A DNA stretch of 64,000 nucleotides from an uncultured Clostridia bacterium (GCA_944362705.1 CALVTO010000002.1:266818-330817), one strand, 5' to 3'. Positions 8,380-17,027 are shown, numbered from the stretch's first letter. The notes: a model not told the origin generated them from the letters alone. A program made the numbers and translations.

Positions 8380-9735
8380 TTATTTTTGATTTTTTACCAG
8401 CACAGCAACCGTTTCTACGTGCCCCGTTTGCGGAAACATATCGTATGGTTGTACAAATTGTAATGTATATTTTTGTTTTGCACTTTTAAAAAACTCTTGT
8501 ATGTCTCTGGCTAGTGTTTGCGGATTGCAAGACACATACACAATTTTTTCTGGCGCAAAAGAAGCAACGGTTTGCATAACCTTTAGCTCGCAACCTTTTC
8601 GTGGTGGGTCTAAAATAATGGCACACTCTTGCGCGTTTACTTTTTTAACAAGCTTTGGCAAAACTTCTACCACATCGCCACAAATATTCTGCACGTTTGT
8701 TAGCCCGTTACTCTCTGCAAGCGCGTTCGCATTTTGCACGGCTTGCGGAATAATTTCTATGCCATATGCTTGTTTGACGCGTTTTGCGCACATACTGGTT
8801 AATAGCCCTGCGCCCGCATAAGCATCGATGACCGACATGTAAGCTTGCACTTGTTGTAACACTTTTTGATAAATACAATTACGAATACTTTCGTTAATTT
8901 GCATAAAACTTCCGCTACTAATAGGGAACGTTATGCCAAACGCTTCGCCACATAATTGTTCTTTACCAGCAATTTGCACAAAACCTGTTTGATTGAGTAT
9001 AACGTTGGTTTTTTGCATATTTATGTTTATGCTTAAGCCTACTTCTTCAAACTCTTGTTTTAGTGCAGTATATAAAGCTTGTATTTGCGGAACAAAACTT
9101 CCATTTACAACCACACAAACTAAAACGCCGTTACCCACAACACGCACAACTAAATATCTTAGTAGCCCCCAATGCGTAGCTTCTGTGTAAACGGTTAAGT
9201 TGGCTTGGTTTGCCCATGTACAAAATATTTCCATAACCTTATGTATGGCTGGGTGTTGCAAAACACACCTTTCTATAGGAACAACAACGTGCGTACCTGC
9301 GCGATACATACCCATGACAACAGACCCCTGCACCATGGCAATGGGAAACGCTGCTTTATTACGGTATTCATAAATTGACTCACTGGGCACCGTTGGCAAT
9401 ACAGAAATAGACTGTTTTGCTATGGTATCAAACGCTTTTTGCACTTCTGCACGTTTATATTGTAGTGTATGTTCATATTTAATATGTTGCAACGTACAAC
9501 CGCCACATTGATGATAATACATACATTTTGGTTGCTGGCGTATGGCACTTTTTTTCAAGATTTGTAATGTTTTACCAACACAAAAACTTTTTGCCACATA
9601 AATAATAACCACTTCATGTATTTCACCAATTATGGCGTATGGTACAAAAATAACCTGACCTTGCACTTTGCCCACACCCTGACCATTCATGCCAAAATCT
9701 TCAATTTCTACTTGTACAATATCATTTTTCTTCAT
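8380..9735 (-). CDS. 23S rRNA (uracil-5-)-methyltransferase, RlmD/RlmCD family
   Basis: A 451-residue SAM-dependent RNA methyltransferase of the RumA/TrmA family. An N-terminal TRAM domain (VQVEIEDFGMNGQGVGK) comes first. It is followed by the 4Fe-4S cysteines CMYYHQCGGCTLQH, with another Cys from the upstream region, then the Rossmann fold with VIDAYAGAGLLTS. The catalytic motifs ILDPPRKGCE and VYVSCNPQTLARD hold the nucleophile Cys. It makes m5U in 23S rRNA; which positions it modifies cannot be told from sequence alone. The start is placed at 9735, not the upstream in-frame ATG, because TGC-TATACT ends six bases before this ATG. Confidence 0.9.
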   Translation of the reverse strand: MKKNDIVQVEIEDFGMNGQGVGKVQGQVIFVPYAIIGEIHEVVIIYVAKSFCVGKTLQILKKSAIRQQPKCMYYHQCGGCTLQHIKYEHTLQYKRAEVQKAFDTIAKQSISVLPTVPSESIYEYRNKAAFPIAMVQGSVVMGMYRAGTHVVVPIERCVLQHPAIHKVMEIFCTWANQANLTVYTEATHWGLLRYLVVRVVGNGVLVCVVVNGSFVPQIQALYTALKQEFEEVGLSININMQKTNVILNQTGFVQIAGKEQLCGEAFGITFPISSGSFMQINESIRNCIYQKVLQQVQAYMSVIDAYAGAGLLTSMCAKRVKQAYGIEIIPQAVQNANALAESNGLTNVQNICGDVVEVLPKLVKKVNAQECAIILDPPRKGCELKVMQTVASFAPEKIVYVSCNPQTLARDIQEFFKSAKQKYTLQFVQPYDMFPQTGHVETVAVLVKNQK

Positions 9736-9741
9736 ACGGGC

Positions 9742-9770
9742 AGTATAGCACACATTTTTATGTTTGACTA
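9742..9770 (-). promoter_or_regulatory. Promoter of the RlmD-like gene, leaderless type
   Basis: An extended -10 box TGC-TATACT (9742-9750 on the reverse strand) ends six bases before the ATG at 9735. There is no Shine-Dalgarno site. The -35 box (TAGTCA, 17-bp spacing) is weak. Confidence 0.65.
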
Positions 9771-9833
9771 TTGTTTTTTTTCATACACCAAAGTTTAAAA
9801 TTTTTCATACACTACCACATAGGAGGAACTTTT

Positions 9834-10442
9834 ATGATTGCAAAAACCGCATATATTTCGCCACAAACCACTTTAGGGGAACATTGCAATATTGGCGAAT
9901 ATGTTTGTTTGTTAGGCACGTGCATCATTGGAAATAATGTAACCATTGAACCTTTTAGCATTATTCGCGATAGCGTGATTGGCGATAATAGCACAATTAC
10001 ATCTTCCGATATTACGTCTGCCAACATTGGCGCACACAACACGGTTGGCCCTTATGCAAGAATTCGACCACACACCATAACGAAAGACCATGTAAAAATT
10101 GGTAATTTTGTAGAAATTAAAAACAGCACTCTTGCTAGCGGGGTTAAAGTGAGTCACCTGGCTTATGTAGGCGACGCTACGATAGGCAAAAACACCAATA
10201 TTGGGTGTGGCGTTATTTTTGCCAATTACAACGGAAAAGAAAAACACAAAACCGTGGTTGGTGACCACTGCTTTATTGGAAGCAACGCCAATATTATTGC
10301 ACCTGTTACGCTTGCTAACCATACGTATATTTGCGCCGGCACTACGGTAACCGACAATAGTAAAGAACACGATTTTGTTATTGGTAGAAGTCGCGCTACA
10401 ACAAAACCAAACTATGCACAAAAATACTGGGAGGAAACGTAA
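9834..10442 (+). CDS. glmU: GlmU acetyltransferase domain only (left-handed beta helix)
   Basis: This 202-residue protein matches just the C-terminal half of GlmU, which acetylates glucosamine-1-phosphate with acetyl-CoA. The hexapeptide repeats form a left-handed beta helix. The GlmU signatures IGNFVEIKNSTL, SHLAYVGDATIGK (catalytic His), NYNGKEKHKTVVGD and VTLANHTYICAGTTV are clear. The N-terminal uridylyltransferase (GTRM motif) is absent, and no trace of it lies upstream, only the divergent RlmD-like gene. AGGAGG at 9821-9826 fixes ATG 9834. The stop overlaps the glmM start (TAATG), so both are translated together and act on consecutive steps. The uridylyltransferase must be encoded elsewhere. 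Confidence 0.88.
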   Translation: MIAKTAYISPQTTLGEHCNIGEYVCLLGTCIIGNNVTIEPFSIIRDSVIGDNSTITSSDITSANIGAHNTVGPYARIRPHTITKDHVKIGNFVEIKNSTLASGVKVSHLAYVGDATIGKNTNIGCGVIFANYNGKEKHKTVVGDHCFIGSNANIIAPVTLANHTYICAGTTVTDNSKEHDFVIGRSRATTKPNYAQKYWEET

Positions 10443-11746
10443 TGGGTATATTTTTTGGAACAGATGGCATTCGAGGCGTTATGAATGAAGATTTAACTTG
10501 CGAGCTTGCAACCACTTGCGGCAATGCGCTCGCGCGTATGAAACCGCGTGGAACCATACTTGTTGGCAGAGATACACGTTTAAGTGGTAGTTGTTTAACT
10601 TCTGCCCTTGCCGTAGGCGCAATGAAGGCAGGTGCTAACATAATTGATGTAGGCATTATTCCCACTGCAGGCATTGCTTATTTAACAAAAAAGTATAAGG
10701 CTTCTTGGGGTGTGGTTATAAGCGCTTCCCACAATCCGGCACAATGTAACGGTATTAAAGTTTTCGATAGTGAAGGCAAAAAGATCACCGAAGACGTGGA
10801 AAACGCTATTGAAAAACACTTTGCTTCATCGCAAGTGGTATCGGCCGCAGACATAGGTTCGTTTATTTACAAACCTTCTTTAAGCAAAGAATATACACAA
10901 TCTTTGGTGTATGCTATTTCGCACAAACTAGAAGGCATGCGTATTGTGCTAGATGCAAGTAACGGTGCCAGTTACAAAATAGCGCCATACATTTTTCGCA
11001 CATTAGGGGCTACCGTGTATACCACCAGTTGTAAAAATAACGGCGCAAAAATTAACGATAATTGTGGTGCTTTATATATAGACGCTTTGCGCAAACAGGT
11101 TTTAGTGCACCATGCAGATTTAGGTTTTGCGTACGATGGCGACGCCGACCGACTACAAATTATTGGCCCCGACGGCTCGCTTTACGACGGCGACCATATT
11201 GTGTATATGCTTACGTGTATGTACATACAAAAACGTTGGCTTAAAACGCGCACGGTGGTGGGCACAAGCCAAACAAACTCAGCTTTTGTGCAAGCATTAA
11301 GAAAAAAACACGTATCTTTTTTACGTACCGATGTAGGAGATAAATACGTAATGGAAGCCTTGGACCAACACCATTTGCAAATTGGCGGAGAACAATCGGG
11401 GCACGTTATACTTTCAGATTTTGCAACCACCGGCGATGGTATACTTGCGAGTTTATTTGTTGCAAGTTTCGTCAAAACAAGTAGAAAATCGTTAAAAGAA
11501 TTACTTGCGTTTTCTTTGTTTCCACAAGCGCATAGAAATATACTAGTACAAGACAAGTTACGCGTAGTAAATAACGAAATGTTAGCGCAACGCATAGAAC
11601 AATTTCATAAGCAAATTCCACAAGGCAGAATTTTAGTGCGCGCGAGTGGTACCGAACCTAAAGTGCGCATTATGGTAGAGTGCAAAGACCAAACCACCGC
11701 CGAAAACATTGCCGACGCCTTGGCTTTGTGCGTAAAACAATTATAA
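10442..11746 (+). CDS. glmM: Phosphoglucosamine mutase
   Basis: The enzyme converts glucosamine-6-phosphate to glucosamine-1-phosphate for peptidoglycan precursor synthesis. It has 434 residues, close to the family norm. FGTDGIRG begins the protein, ISASHNP carries the phosphoserine (S96), YDGDADRL is the metal loop and RASGTEPKVRIM is the phosphate-binding loop of domain 4. It overlaps the glmU-like acetyltransferase by one base, giving a compact two-step operon. Confidence 0.95.
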   Translation: MGIFFGTDGIRGVMNEDLTCELATTCGNALARMKPRGTILVGRDTRLSGSCLTSALAVGAMKAGANIIDVGIIPTAGIAYLTKKYKASWGVVISASHNPAQCNGIKVFDSEGKKITEDVENAIEKHFASSQVVSAADIGSFIYKPSLSKEYTQSLVYAISHKLEGMRIVLDASNGASYKIAPYIFRTLGATVYTTSCKNNGAKINDNCGALYIDALRKQVLVHHADLGFAYDGDADRLQIIGPDGSLYDGDHIVYMLTCMYIQKRWLKTRTVVGTSQTNSAFVQALRKKHVSFLRTDVGDKYVMEALDQHHLQIGGEQSGHVILSDFATTGDGILASLFVASFVKTSRKSLKELLAFSLFPQAHRNILVQDKLRVVNNEMLAQRIEQFHKQIPQGRILVRASGTEPKVRIMVECKDQTTAENIADALALCVKQL

Positions 11747-11750
11747 GCGT

Positions 11751-11779
11751 TTGACATTTATACACGCCTTGTATAAGAT
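11751..11779 (+). promoter_or_regulatory. Promoter for the 11797 membrane protein
   Basis: Consensus TTGACA (11751-11756), a 17-bp spacer and TAAGAT (11774-11779). An AAAGGAG ribosome site follows, so this transcript has a short normal leader. Confidence 0.6.
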
Positions 11780-11796
11780 AAACAAAGGAGAACGAT

Positions 11797-12264
11797 ATGA
11801 AAAAGTATAAAGTTTGTTTATATATTACAGGCTGTATAGAACTTGTTCTTGGCTTATTTTTACTTATTTCTTCTGTTTACACCATGGTGATTTCCGCCTC
11901 TATTCCTACGATTATAGAAGATTTAACACAAAACACATCAGCAAATGCTGAGGCGCTAGCAACCATAACGCAACGCATTTACTTTATTTCAAGTATACTT
12001 TCTATGCTGGTAAGTTTTACCTATATTTTATTGGGCGCACTTACTATTTTTGATACAAAAAATACACAAAACTCGTTGCAAGTGAACAGAATTTTTGGTG
12101 CTTCTATTTTTGAATATATTATGTTTGTTGTGTATTTCATTAGCGGTGTAAACTATGCAAATGTAATTACGTTATTATTTGCTATACTTAGTGCCGTTAC
12201 AGCCATTATAAAAACCAGCATTTTGCATGCTTATAAAAAAGAAACACTTAAACAAACTTCGTAA
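11797..12264 (+). CDS. Small four-helix membrane protein, unknown
   Basis: I do not recognise this 155-residue protein. It has four hydrophobic segments (about residues 5-28, 60-85, 98-118 and 122-142), with a polar Thr/Asn loop after the first. AAAGGAG precedes the ATG and a strong terminator follows the stop, so it is a single-gene unit with its own promoter. It could be a DUF-type tetraspan membrane protein. No functional motif is visible. Confidence 0.75.
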   Translation: MKKYKVCLYITGCIELVLGLFLLISSVYTMVISASIPTIIEDLTQNTSANAEALATITQRIYFISSILSMLVSFTYILLGALTIFDTKNTQNSLQVNRIFGASIFEYIMFVVYFISGVNYANVITLLFAILSAVTAIIKTSILHAYKKETLKQTS

Positions 12265-12273
12265 CAATAACAA

Positions 12274-12303
12274 ACCCACGAAAAATTTCGTGGGCTTTTC
12301 TTT
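12274..12303. terminator. Hairpin terminator
   Basis: CCCACGAAA-AA-TTTCGTGGG followed by CTTTTCTTT. Confidence 0.85.
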
Positions 12304-12374
12304 GTTTAAAAACTTTATATAATAACAATTTATAAACAACCTAAGTTGTTTCTTTTTGCATACATATTTATGTA

Positions 12375-12860
12375 TTAAATGCTCTTTCCGTAAAATAAAA
12401 CCAAGTCTCCATCTTCTACAAAACTTGTTATAAATTCTGTATAACCAAAATGCAAATATATGCCTAGGTTTCGACTTTCTTTTGCTTCGCTTCCTATGGT
12501 TAAGTAAGAAATACCCTTTTGTTTTGCATATTGCTCAGCCATTTTTACTAATTTTGAAATATGCCCTTGACCTTCATAAGGTTTTTCTATTCTAAACGCA
12601 TTCATATTTGCTCGTTTTTTTCCATCGCAAAGCATTGGTCTGTTTTTTACAGCAGAACATTCTGGAGAAAATAAAACCGTTATTTGCCCAATAGGATTCT
12701 CTCCATTTAAAACTACAAATGTAGTGGCTTTGCCTGTTTGATTATATTCTATATATTGCTTTTTCCAGCGAATCCAGCATTCCGATTGACCATTTTCTTT
12801 AATGTCTTTATTCCAAATATTTTCTAAATCTTCTAGCTTGGCCTGCCTATATACAAACAT
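12375..12860 (-). CDS. GNAT family N-acetyltransferase
   Basis: A 161-residue protein with the GNAT order: YRQAKLEDLENIW at the N-terminus, then ATTFVVLNGENPIGQITV (strands 2-4), IEKPYEGQGHISKLV (the acetyl-CoA loop, degenerate R/Q-x-x-G-x-G/S), AEQYAKQKGISYLTIGSEA and YLHFGYTEF. The substrate is unknown. AGGAGGGAG fixes ATG 12860. The promoter and leader are unusual: they are a near-copy of the tRNA-Leu promoter and the first part of that tRNA (see 12893-12946). Confidence 0.85.
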   Translation of the reverse strand: MFVYRQAKLEDLENIWNKDIKENGQSECWIRWKKQYIEYNQTGKATTFVVLNGENPIGQITVLFSPECSAVKNRPMLCDGKKRANMNAFRIEKPYEGQGHISKLVKMAEQYAKQKGISYLTIGSEAKESRNLGIYLHFGYTEFITSFVEDGDLVLFYGKSI

Positions 12861-12892
12861 ACTCTCCCTCCTGCCTTCTTTTGCAAGTACTA

Positions 12893-12946
12893 CGCGTCTG
12901 CCATTCCGCAACCTTGGCGTGTTGTATTGCGCTTAGTATAGCAAAC
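12893..12946 (-). repeat. Copy of the tRNA-Leu promoter and 5' tRNA end
   Basis: These 54 bases match 13774-13827 with two mismatches. On the reverse strand they hold TGC-TATACT (12935-12943), the spacer and about 26 bases of tRNA-Leu (acceptor 5' strand and D-arm start, with two changes). The match stops inside the tRNA. The copy lies directly upstream of the GNAT gene and is its only visible promoter, so its mRNA would begin with a tRNA-like 5' piece. Confidence 0.8.
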
Positions 12947-12971
12947 GCGTTGCCTTTTTTTTGTAATTTTT

Positions 12972-13688
12972 TTATTTATTTAAATAAGAAATCTCTTCGT
13001 TTTGAATATTTCTTATTTCCCTATTTTTAGTAAATGCCGCTGCTGGCTTGCTTCCTATGATAGAAATTTTGTCATCATGTACAAAAATGCTTGTTTCTTC
13101 CGGAATACAAATAAGTTTATACCCTTCTTTTAAAAGTCTTTTAACTCTTTTTTCTGTTAACGTATTTTGCTCGGCTAGTTTTTGGTAGTGCGGAAGGATA
13201 GAAAACCCATGCAAACAATTAAACCCTGTTGTATCTTTTAAACCTACTACATTGACATCGCAAATATGTTTTAATTGCGAGCCATCGTCTAAACAGGTAT
13301 CTATGGATTTCCCAAAAATTAAAGCCCCTGCACTACCGCCCATAATTACGCTGTTTGGTTGTGCCATATAATCTTTTAAGTTGCCGTATGCCTGACTCTC
13401 TTTTAACATTTTTAATAACTTATAAGTGTTTCCACCGCCAATAAATACGCCTTGCACACTTTTTAATTTTTCTTTTGTAATTTGTTCGGGCAATGTTACC
13501 ATTTCAATATGGTGTATACCATAGGGTTGTAGTTCACCTGAAAGCCATTTTAAACAACCCGCGTATGTTTCATCTTTCCATGCAAAAGGAATGTATAAAA
13601 CTTTTCCGCCATTTACTAATTTTGCAAAAAGTTGCAAACTTTCTTTAATTTGTGCACCACTTCCACCACCATTTAAAATAAGTTTCAC
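12972..13688 (-). CDS. Peptidase S51 family (dipeptidase E-like)
   Basis: A 238-residue protein of the S51 family, which includes Asp-specific dipeptidase PepE and cyanophycinase. LILNGGGSG opens the fold, GVFIGGGNTYKLLKML is the conserved strand and helix, and MGGSAGALIFG carries the nucleophile Ser in the elbow. CLHGFSILPHY holds a likely catalytic His. The start is GTG 13688 with GGGAG before it. It lies between the tRNA-Leu gene and the GNAT gene, all on the reverse strand. Confidence 0.88.
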   Translation of the reverse strand: MKLILNGGGSGAQIKESLQLFAKLVNGGKVLYIPFAWKDETYAGCLKWLSGELQPYGIHHIEMVTLPEQITKEKLKSVQGVFIGGGNTYKLLKMLKESQAYGNLKDYMAQPNSVIMGGSAGALIFGKSIDTCLDDGSQLKHICDVNVVGLKDTTGFNCLHGFSILPHYQKLAEQNTLTEKRVKRLLKEGYKLICIPEETSIFVHDDKISIIGSKPAAAFTKNREIRNIQNEEISYLNK

Positions 13689-13713
13689 AGCGTTTCTCCC
13701 TTATCATTCAACT

Positions 13714-13799
13714 TGGTGCCGAGGATGGGATTTGAACCCACATGAAGTTTCCCCCACTAGTACCTGAAACTAGCGCGTCTGCCATTCCGCCACCTCGGC
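13714..13799 (-). tRNA. tRNA-Leu (anticodon CAG)
   Basis: The acceptor stem GCCGAGG pairs with CCTCGGC and is followed by A and an encoded CCA. The anticodon stem CTAGT/ACTAG encloses TTCAGGT, giving anticodon CAG. A long variable arm (class II tRNA) and a T-arm with GGTTCAAATCC are present. Confidence 0.97.
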
Positions 13800-13827
13800 G
13801 TGTTGTATTGCGCTTAGTATAGCAAAC
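13774..13827 (-). repeat. Parent copy of the 54-bp repeat (tRNA-Leu 5' end and promoter)
   Basis: This is the intact partner of 12893-12946. It covers the first part of the tRNA-Leu gene and its -10 region. Confidence 0.8.
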
Positions 13828-13844
13828 AGCCGCCTTTTTTGCAA
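13816..13844 (-). promoter_or_regulatory. tRNA-Leu promoter
   Basis: Reverse strand: TTGCAA (13839-13844), a 17-bp spacer and extended -10 TGC-TATACT. The same TTGCAA/17 bp/-10 arrangement occurs before lemA and mutY. Confidence 0.75.
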
Positions 13845-13921
13845 GCCAAAGCACAGAAAAACGCATGTTTGTTTGACAGATTTTTCTTAAACAGATACAA
13901 TAAGAAAAAAGGGTGATGTTT

Positions 13922-15463
13922 ATGAAAAATGTAGATGTTGTTGTTATTGGTGCTGGAAACGGCGGTTTAGTTTCTGCCATACGTGTTTTACAGCAAGGGT
14001 ACTCTTGCCTTGTGCTAGAAAAACATAATATTCCTGGTGGGTTTGCCACAAGCTTTAAGCGTGGCAGGTTTGAGTTTGAGGCTTCTTTACACGAACTGAA
14101 CGACTTTGGAACGGCAGATAACGCAGGTGATTTGCGCGTGTTGTTTGACGAACTTGGCGTAACCGATAAAATTGATTGGGTGCAATCGAATGAAGCCTAC
14201 CGTTTGCTCACGCTTGACGAAAAGGAACCTATGGACGTAGCCATGCCTTTAGGTGTAAACGAATATATAGACGCTATGGTTAAGGCGTGCCCAGAAAGCA
14301 AAACCAGCATAGAAAAATTTATGAATTTGGCCGATGAAATTATGCGCGCGCAGGCATACTCAAATAGTGTAAATGGCAATACCGATTCTAAGTACATGGT
14401 AGAACATTTTCCTAACTTTGTGCGTTGCGGTTCGTACTCAGTAAACGAAGTATTAGAAGTGTTAAAAATGCCAAAAAAGGCAAAAGATATTTTAAGCGCT
14501 TATTGGTGTTACCTAGGCGCCGATTTAGATACCATGAGTTTTATTCACTATGCTTCTATGGTGTACAGATATTTAAAACGCAAAGTTTCTATACCTGTAA
14601 ACCGCTCTCACGAAATAAGCTTAGCACTTGCTGAGCGCATTATGGAACTAGGTGGCGAAATTTGGTACAATAGTGAAGTTACCGAAATTGTTATGCGCGG
14701 AAAAACCGTGCAAGGCGTACGCTTAGCCGACGGCACTACCATTAGTACGCACCACATTATTGCCAACTGTGCGCCACACGTTGTGTTTGGCAAAATGATG
14801 AAAGCAAGGTATGTACCAAAATACCAATTACAACTAGCCAATGCACGCAAGTTTGCAGGGCGCGGGTTTACCGTGTTTTTAGGGTTAAATAAAAGCGCCG
14901 AAGAACTAGGCATTACGCACCACAACTATTTTATTTACGATACAAACGATACCGTAAAGCAATACGAACTTATGGAACGCATTGTAACCAACCACGCACA
15001 AGCAACGGTATGCTTAAATAATGCGCTACCTTCTTGTAGCCCTAAGGGTACTTGCATGCTTTATATGACCACTCTTTTTACATCAAACGATTGGAAAAAT
15101 GTTACAAAAACCGATTACGTAAAAGTAAAAGAAATGGTAGCAAGCAATTTAATTGACGCATTTGAAAAAGCAACGCACACCAGCATTCGCCCTTATATTG
15201 AGCAAATTGAAATTGCCACCCCGTTAACCTACGCAAGATATTGTGGGCACCCTGAAGGCGTTATTTATGGATACGAATCACAATATTACGACGGTTTAAT
15301 GCCAAGACTTTTAATGATGCAAGACGATGCATCTACTTGCCCGGGTTTACGTTTTGCTGGAGGTTACAGCATGCGTCTTTCTGGATATTCTAGCGCATAC
15401 CATAGTGGTGATATTGTTGGGCGTCAAACCGTTGGAGATTTAAAAAAGGAGGTGCAAGCATAA
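13922..15463 (+). CDS. FAD-dependent oxidoreductase, phytoene desaturase/retinol saturase-like
   Basis: A 513-residue flavoprotein with an N-terminal dinucleotide fold, VVVIGAGNGGLVSA, then LEKHNIPGGFATSFKRG, typical of the CrtI/retinol-saturase group. A C-terminal FAD closing motif, GLRFAGGYSMRLSGYSSAYHSG, is present. The family carries out desaturation, isomerisation or saturation of long hydrophobic chains; the real substrate here is unknown. GGGTGATG before ATG 13922 sets the start. Its stop overlaps the next gene (TAATG), which encodes a ferredoxin-reductase-like protein. That protein would be a natural electron donor or acceptor, so the two likely work together. Confidence 0.85.
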   Translation: MKNVDVVVIGAGNGGLVSAIRVLQQGYSCLVLEKHNIPGGFATSFKRGRFEFEASLHELNDFGTADNAGDLRVLFDELGVTDKIDWVQSNEAYRLLTLDEKEPMDVAMPLGVNEYIDAMVKACPESKTSIEKFMNLADEIMRAQAYSNSVNGNTDSKYMVEHFPNFVRCGSYSVNEVLEVLKMPKKAKDILSAYWCYLGADLDTMSFIHYASMVYRYLKRKVSIPVNRSHEISLALAERIMELGGEIWYNSEVTEIVMRGKTVQGVRLADGTTISTHHIIANCAPHVVFGKMMKARYVPKYQLQLANARKFAGRGFTVFLGLNKSAEELGITHHNYFIYDTNDTVKQYELMERIVTNHAQATVCLNNALPSCSPKGTCMLYMTTLFTSNDWKNVTKTDYVKVKEMVASNLIDAFEKATHTSIRPYIEQIEIATPLTYARYCGHPEGVIYGYESQYYDGLMPRLLMMQDDASTCPGLRFAGGYSMRLSGYSSAYHSGDIVGRQTVGDLKKEVQA

Positions 15464-16647
15464 TGGCGTTTGTATTTAAAAAACAAATATTTGGCTGGCA
15501 AGACATGTTGCGTTTTAAACACTTAACCAAAAAACGCAAAGAAATGATTGAATCTGCTAGCACCACCCCACTGCCTACAACCTATAAAGTTAATGAAGTG
15601 GCAAAAAGTTTACACCCGAAACTTTTACACGTTACGGTTGTGTCTACAAAAACCTTAAGCCACGATACAAAAATGTATACTTTAAATATAGACCCTTCGT
15701 ACCCAGAAGAACATTTTCCTTATTTTAGACCAGGCCAGTATGTTTCTGTTAGCATGAATATTCGTAAAAATAGAATTTCACGCCCTTATGCCATTGTTTC
15801 GTCCCCAGCAGAAGCGTTGAAAGGAATTATGCGCATTGCGGTGAAAAAAACTGGTGGCATTATGAGCACATACTTTTTTAATAGCGTGCATAAAGGTGAT
15901 AAATTTACGATTTCGGGTGCATGTGGCAACTTTTACTACGAACCACTACGTGACACAAAAGATGTTTTATTTGTAGCAGGTGGCTCAGGTATTACACCAT
16001 TTATAAGCATGGCGCACGATTTTAAAGATACAAAAGCCGATGTTCGCTTAACCATTTTATATGGTTCCAAAACAAAAAAAGATATTTTGTTTTATGATGA
16101 ATTAGAATCTTTAAAAAGTAAAAACTGCAAAGTAATTCATGTGCTTTCCGACGAAAAACTAGACGGATTTCATCATGGGTTTATTGACCGCGTGCTCTTG
16201 GAACGCTATATAGGCGGGCGCGATGTAACTGTGTTTGCATCGGGTTCTGAGAATATGTACGCCTTTTTACGTAAAGAATTACAAGCATTATCTATTCCAG
16301 ACTACCGCTTACACTTAGAAGCCAACCCAGCGGGCACACTACCAGAAACAAATTACAAAACATACCGCGCGGTTATTACCATACGTGACAGAAAATATTA
16401 TATTAAAACGCGTTCTAACGAAACGCTTTTAACCGCTATGGAAAGAGCCAACATTGCAGCACCAAACCATTGCCGAAGCGGTTCTTGCGGGTACTGCCAC
16501 TCAAAACTTGTAAGCGGTGACGTATATATACCTGAAAGCAAAGACGGCAGACGGTTAGCCGACCTAAAATTTGGCTACATTCACCCATGCGTTACCTACC
16601 CAAGAAGTGATGTAAAACTTATTGTACCATTCCAAGAACGTAAATAA
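15463..16647 (+). CDS. Ferredoxin-NAD(P) reductase with C-terminal 2Fe-2S domain
   Basis: A 394-residue electron-transfer flavoprotein. After an N-terminal helical stretch (about 1-45) comes a flavin domain with RPGQYVSVSMNIRKNRISRPYAI (the R-x-Y-S/T type FAD motif). A nucleotide domain with LFVAGGSGITPFISM follows, and the C-terminal plant-type ferredoxin domain has CRSGSCGYCHSKL plus a later Cys (YIHPCVTYP). This matches the Hcp-reductase/phenol hydroxylase reductase plan. It is translationally coupled to the upstream FAD oxidoreductase and probably passes electrons between NAD(P)H and that enzyme. Confidence 0.9.
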   Translation: MAFVFKKQIFGWQDMLRFKHLTKKRKEMIESASTTPLPTTYKVNEVAKSLHPKLLHVTVVSTKTLSHDTKMYTLNIDPSYPEEHFPYFRPGQYVSVSMNIRKNRISRPYAIVSSPAEALKGIMRIAVKKTGGIMSTYFFNSVHKGDKFTISGACGNFYYEPLRDTKDVLFVAGGSGITPFISMAHDFKDTKADVRLTILYGSKTKKDILFYDELESLKSKNCKVIHVLSDEKLDGFHHGFIDRVLLERYIGGRDVTVFASGSENMYAFLRKELQALSIPDYRLHLEANPAGTLPETNYKTYRAVITIRDRKYYIKTRSNETLLTAMERANIAAPNHCRSGSCGYCHSKLVSGDVYIPESKDGRRLADLKFGYIHPCVTYPRSDVKLIVPFQERK

Positions 16648-16687
16648 ACAAAAACACACCACCTGCGCCACAAAGATAATATAAAAT

Positions 16688-16722
16688 AAAAAAAGAAACT
16701 CTAATAACAGAGCTTCTTTTTT
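16688..16722. terminator. Bidirectional hairpin terminator
   Basis: A7-GAAACTC-TAATAACA-GAGCTTC-T6, with one mismatch in the stem, between convergent genes. Confidence 0.7.
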
Positions 16723-16725
16723 ATT

Positions 16726-16965
16726 TTACCAATCTTGCACTTTATGCGAAGGTATTTTTATATCATCATAATAAGCAAAATAGTTGTTTTTAAATTTTTC
16801 AAGGGTTTGCTTGGTTTTCTTTTTCTTTTGCACTTCTTTGCCTTGTTTGCATTGTGCTTTTTTTCGCTCCGCAAACATTTCTTCTAGTTGCTCGGGCGTA
16901 TAATCTTGCAAGCAAACACCTTCATCTTGTTTTAAATTTTGATTAAAAAGTTCGTTATTATTCAT
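16726..16965 (-). CDS. Small hypothetical protein, highly charged
   Basis: I do not recognise this 79-residue product. It has an acidic N-terminal half (YTPEQLEEMFAERK) followed by a Lys-rich segment and ends in VQDW. No membrane segment is seen. Start 16965 was chosen because GTGGGG lies just before it and TATACT about 35 bases upstream. The in-frame ATG at 17010 lies before that -10 box's transcript would begin, so it is unlikely. Confidence rests on the terminator after the stop and reasonable codon use. Confidence 0.55.
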   Translation of the reverse strand: MNNNELFNQNLKQDEGVCLQDYTPEQLEEMFAERKKAQCKQGKEVQKKKKTKQTLEKFKNNYFAYYDDIKIPSHKVQDW

Positions 16966-17027
16966 GTTACCCCACACGCATTTTGTTTGTATGGTTAAGT
17001 ATACGCGCAATATTTTATTTTTTCAAG

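Noticed and set aside
9912..10421. 169-codon reverse frame over the GlmU-like gene
   Set aside because: A shadow of the hexapeptide repeats. The forward gene has a ribosome site, family motifs and coupling to glmM.
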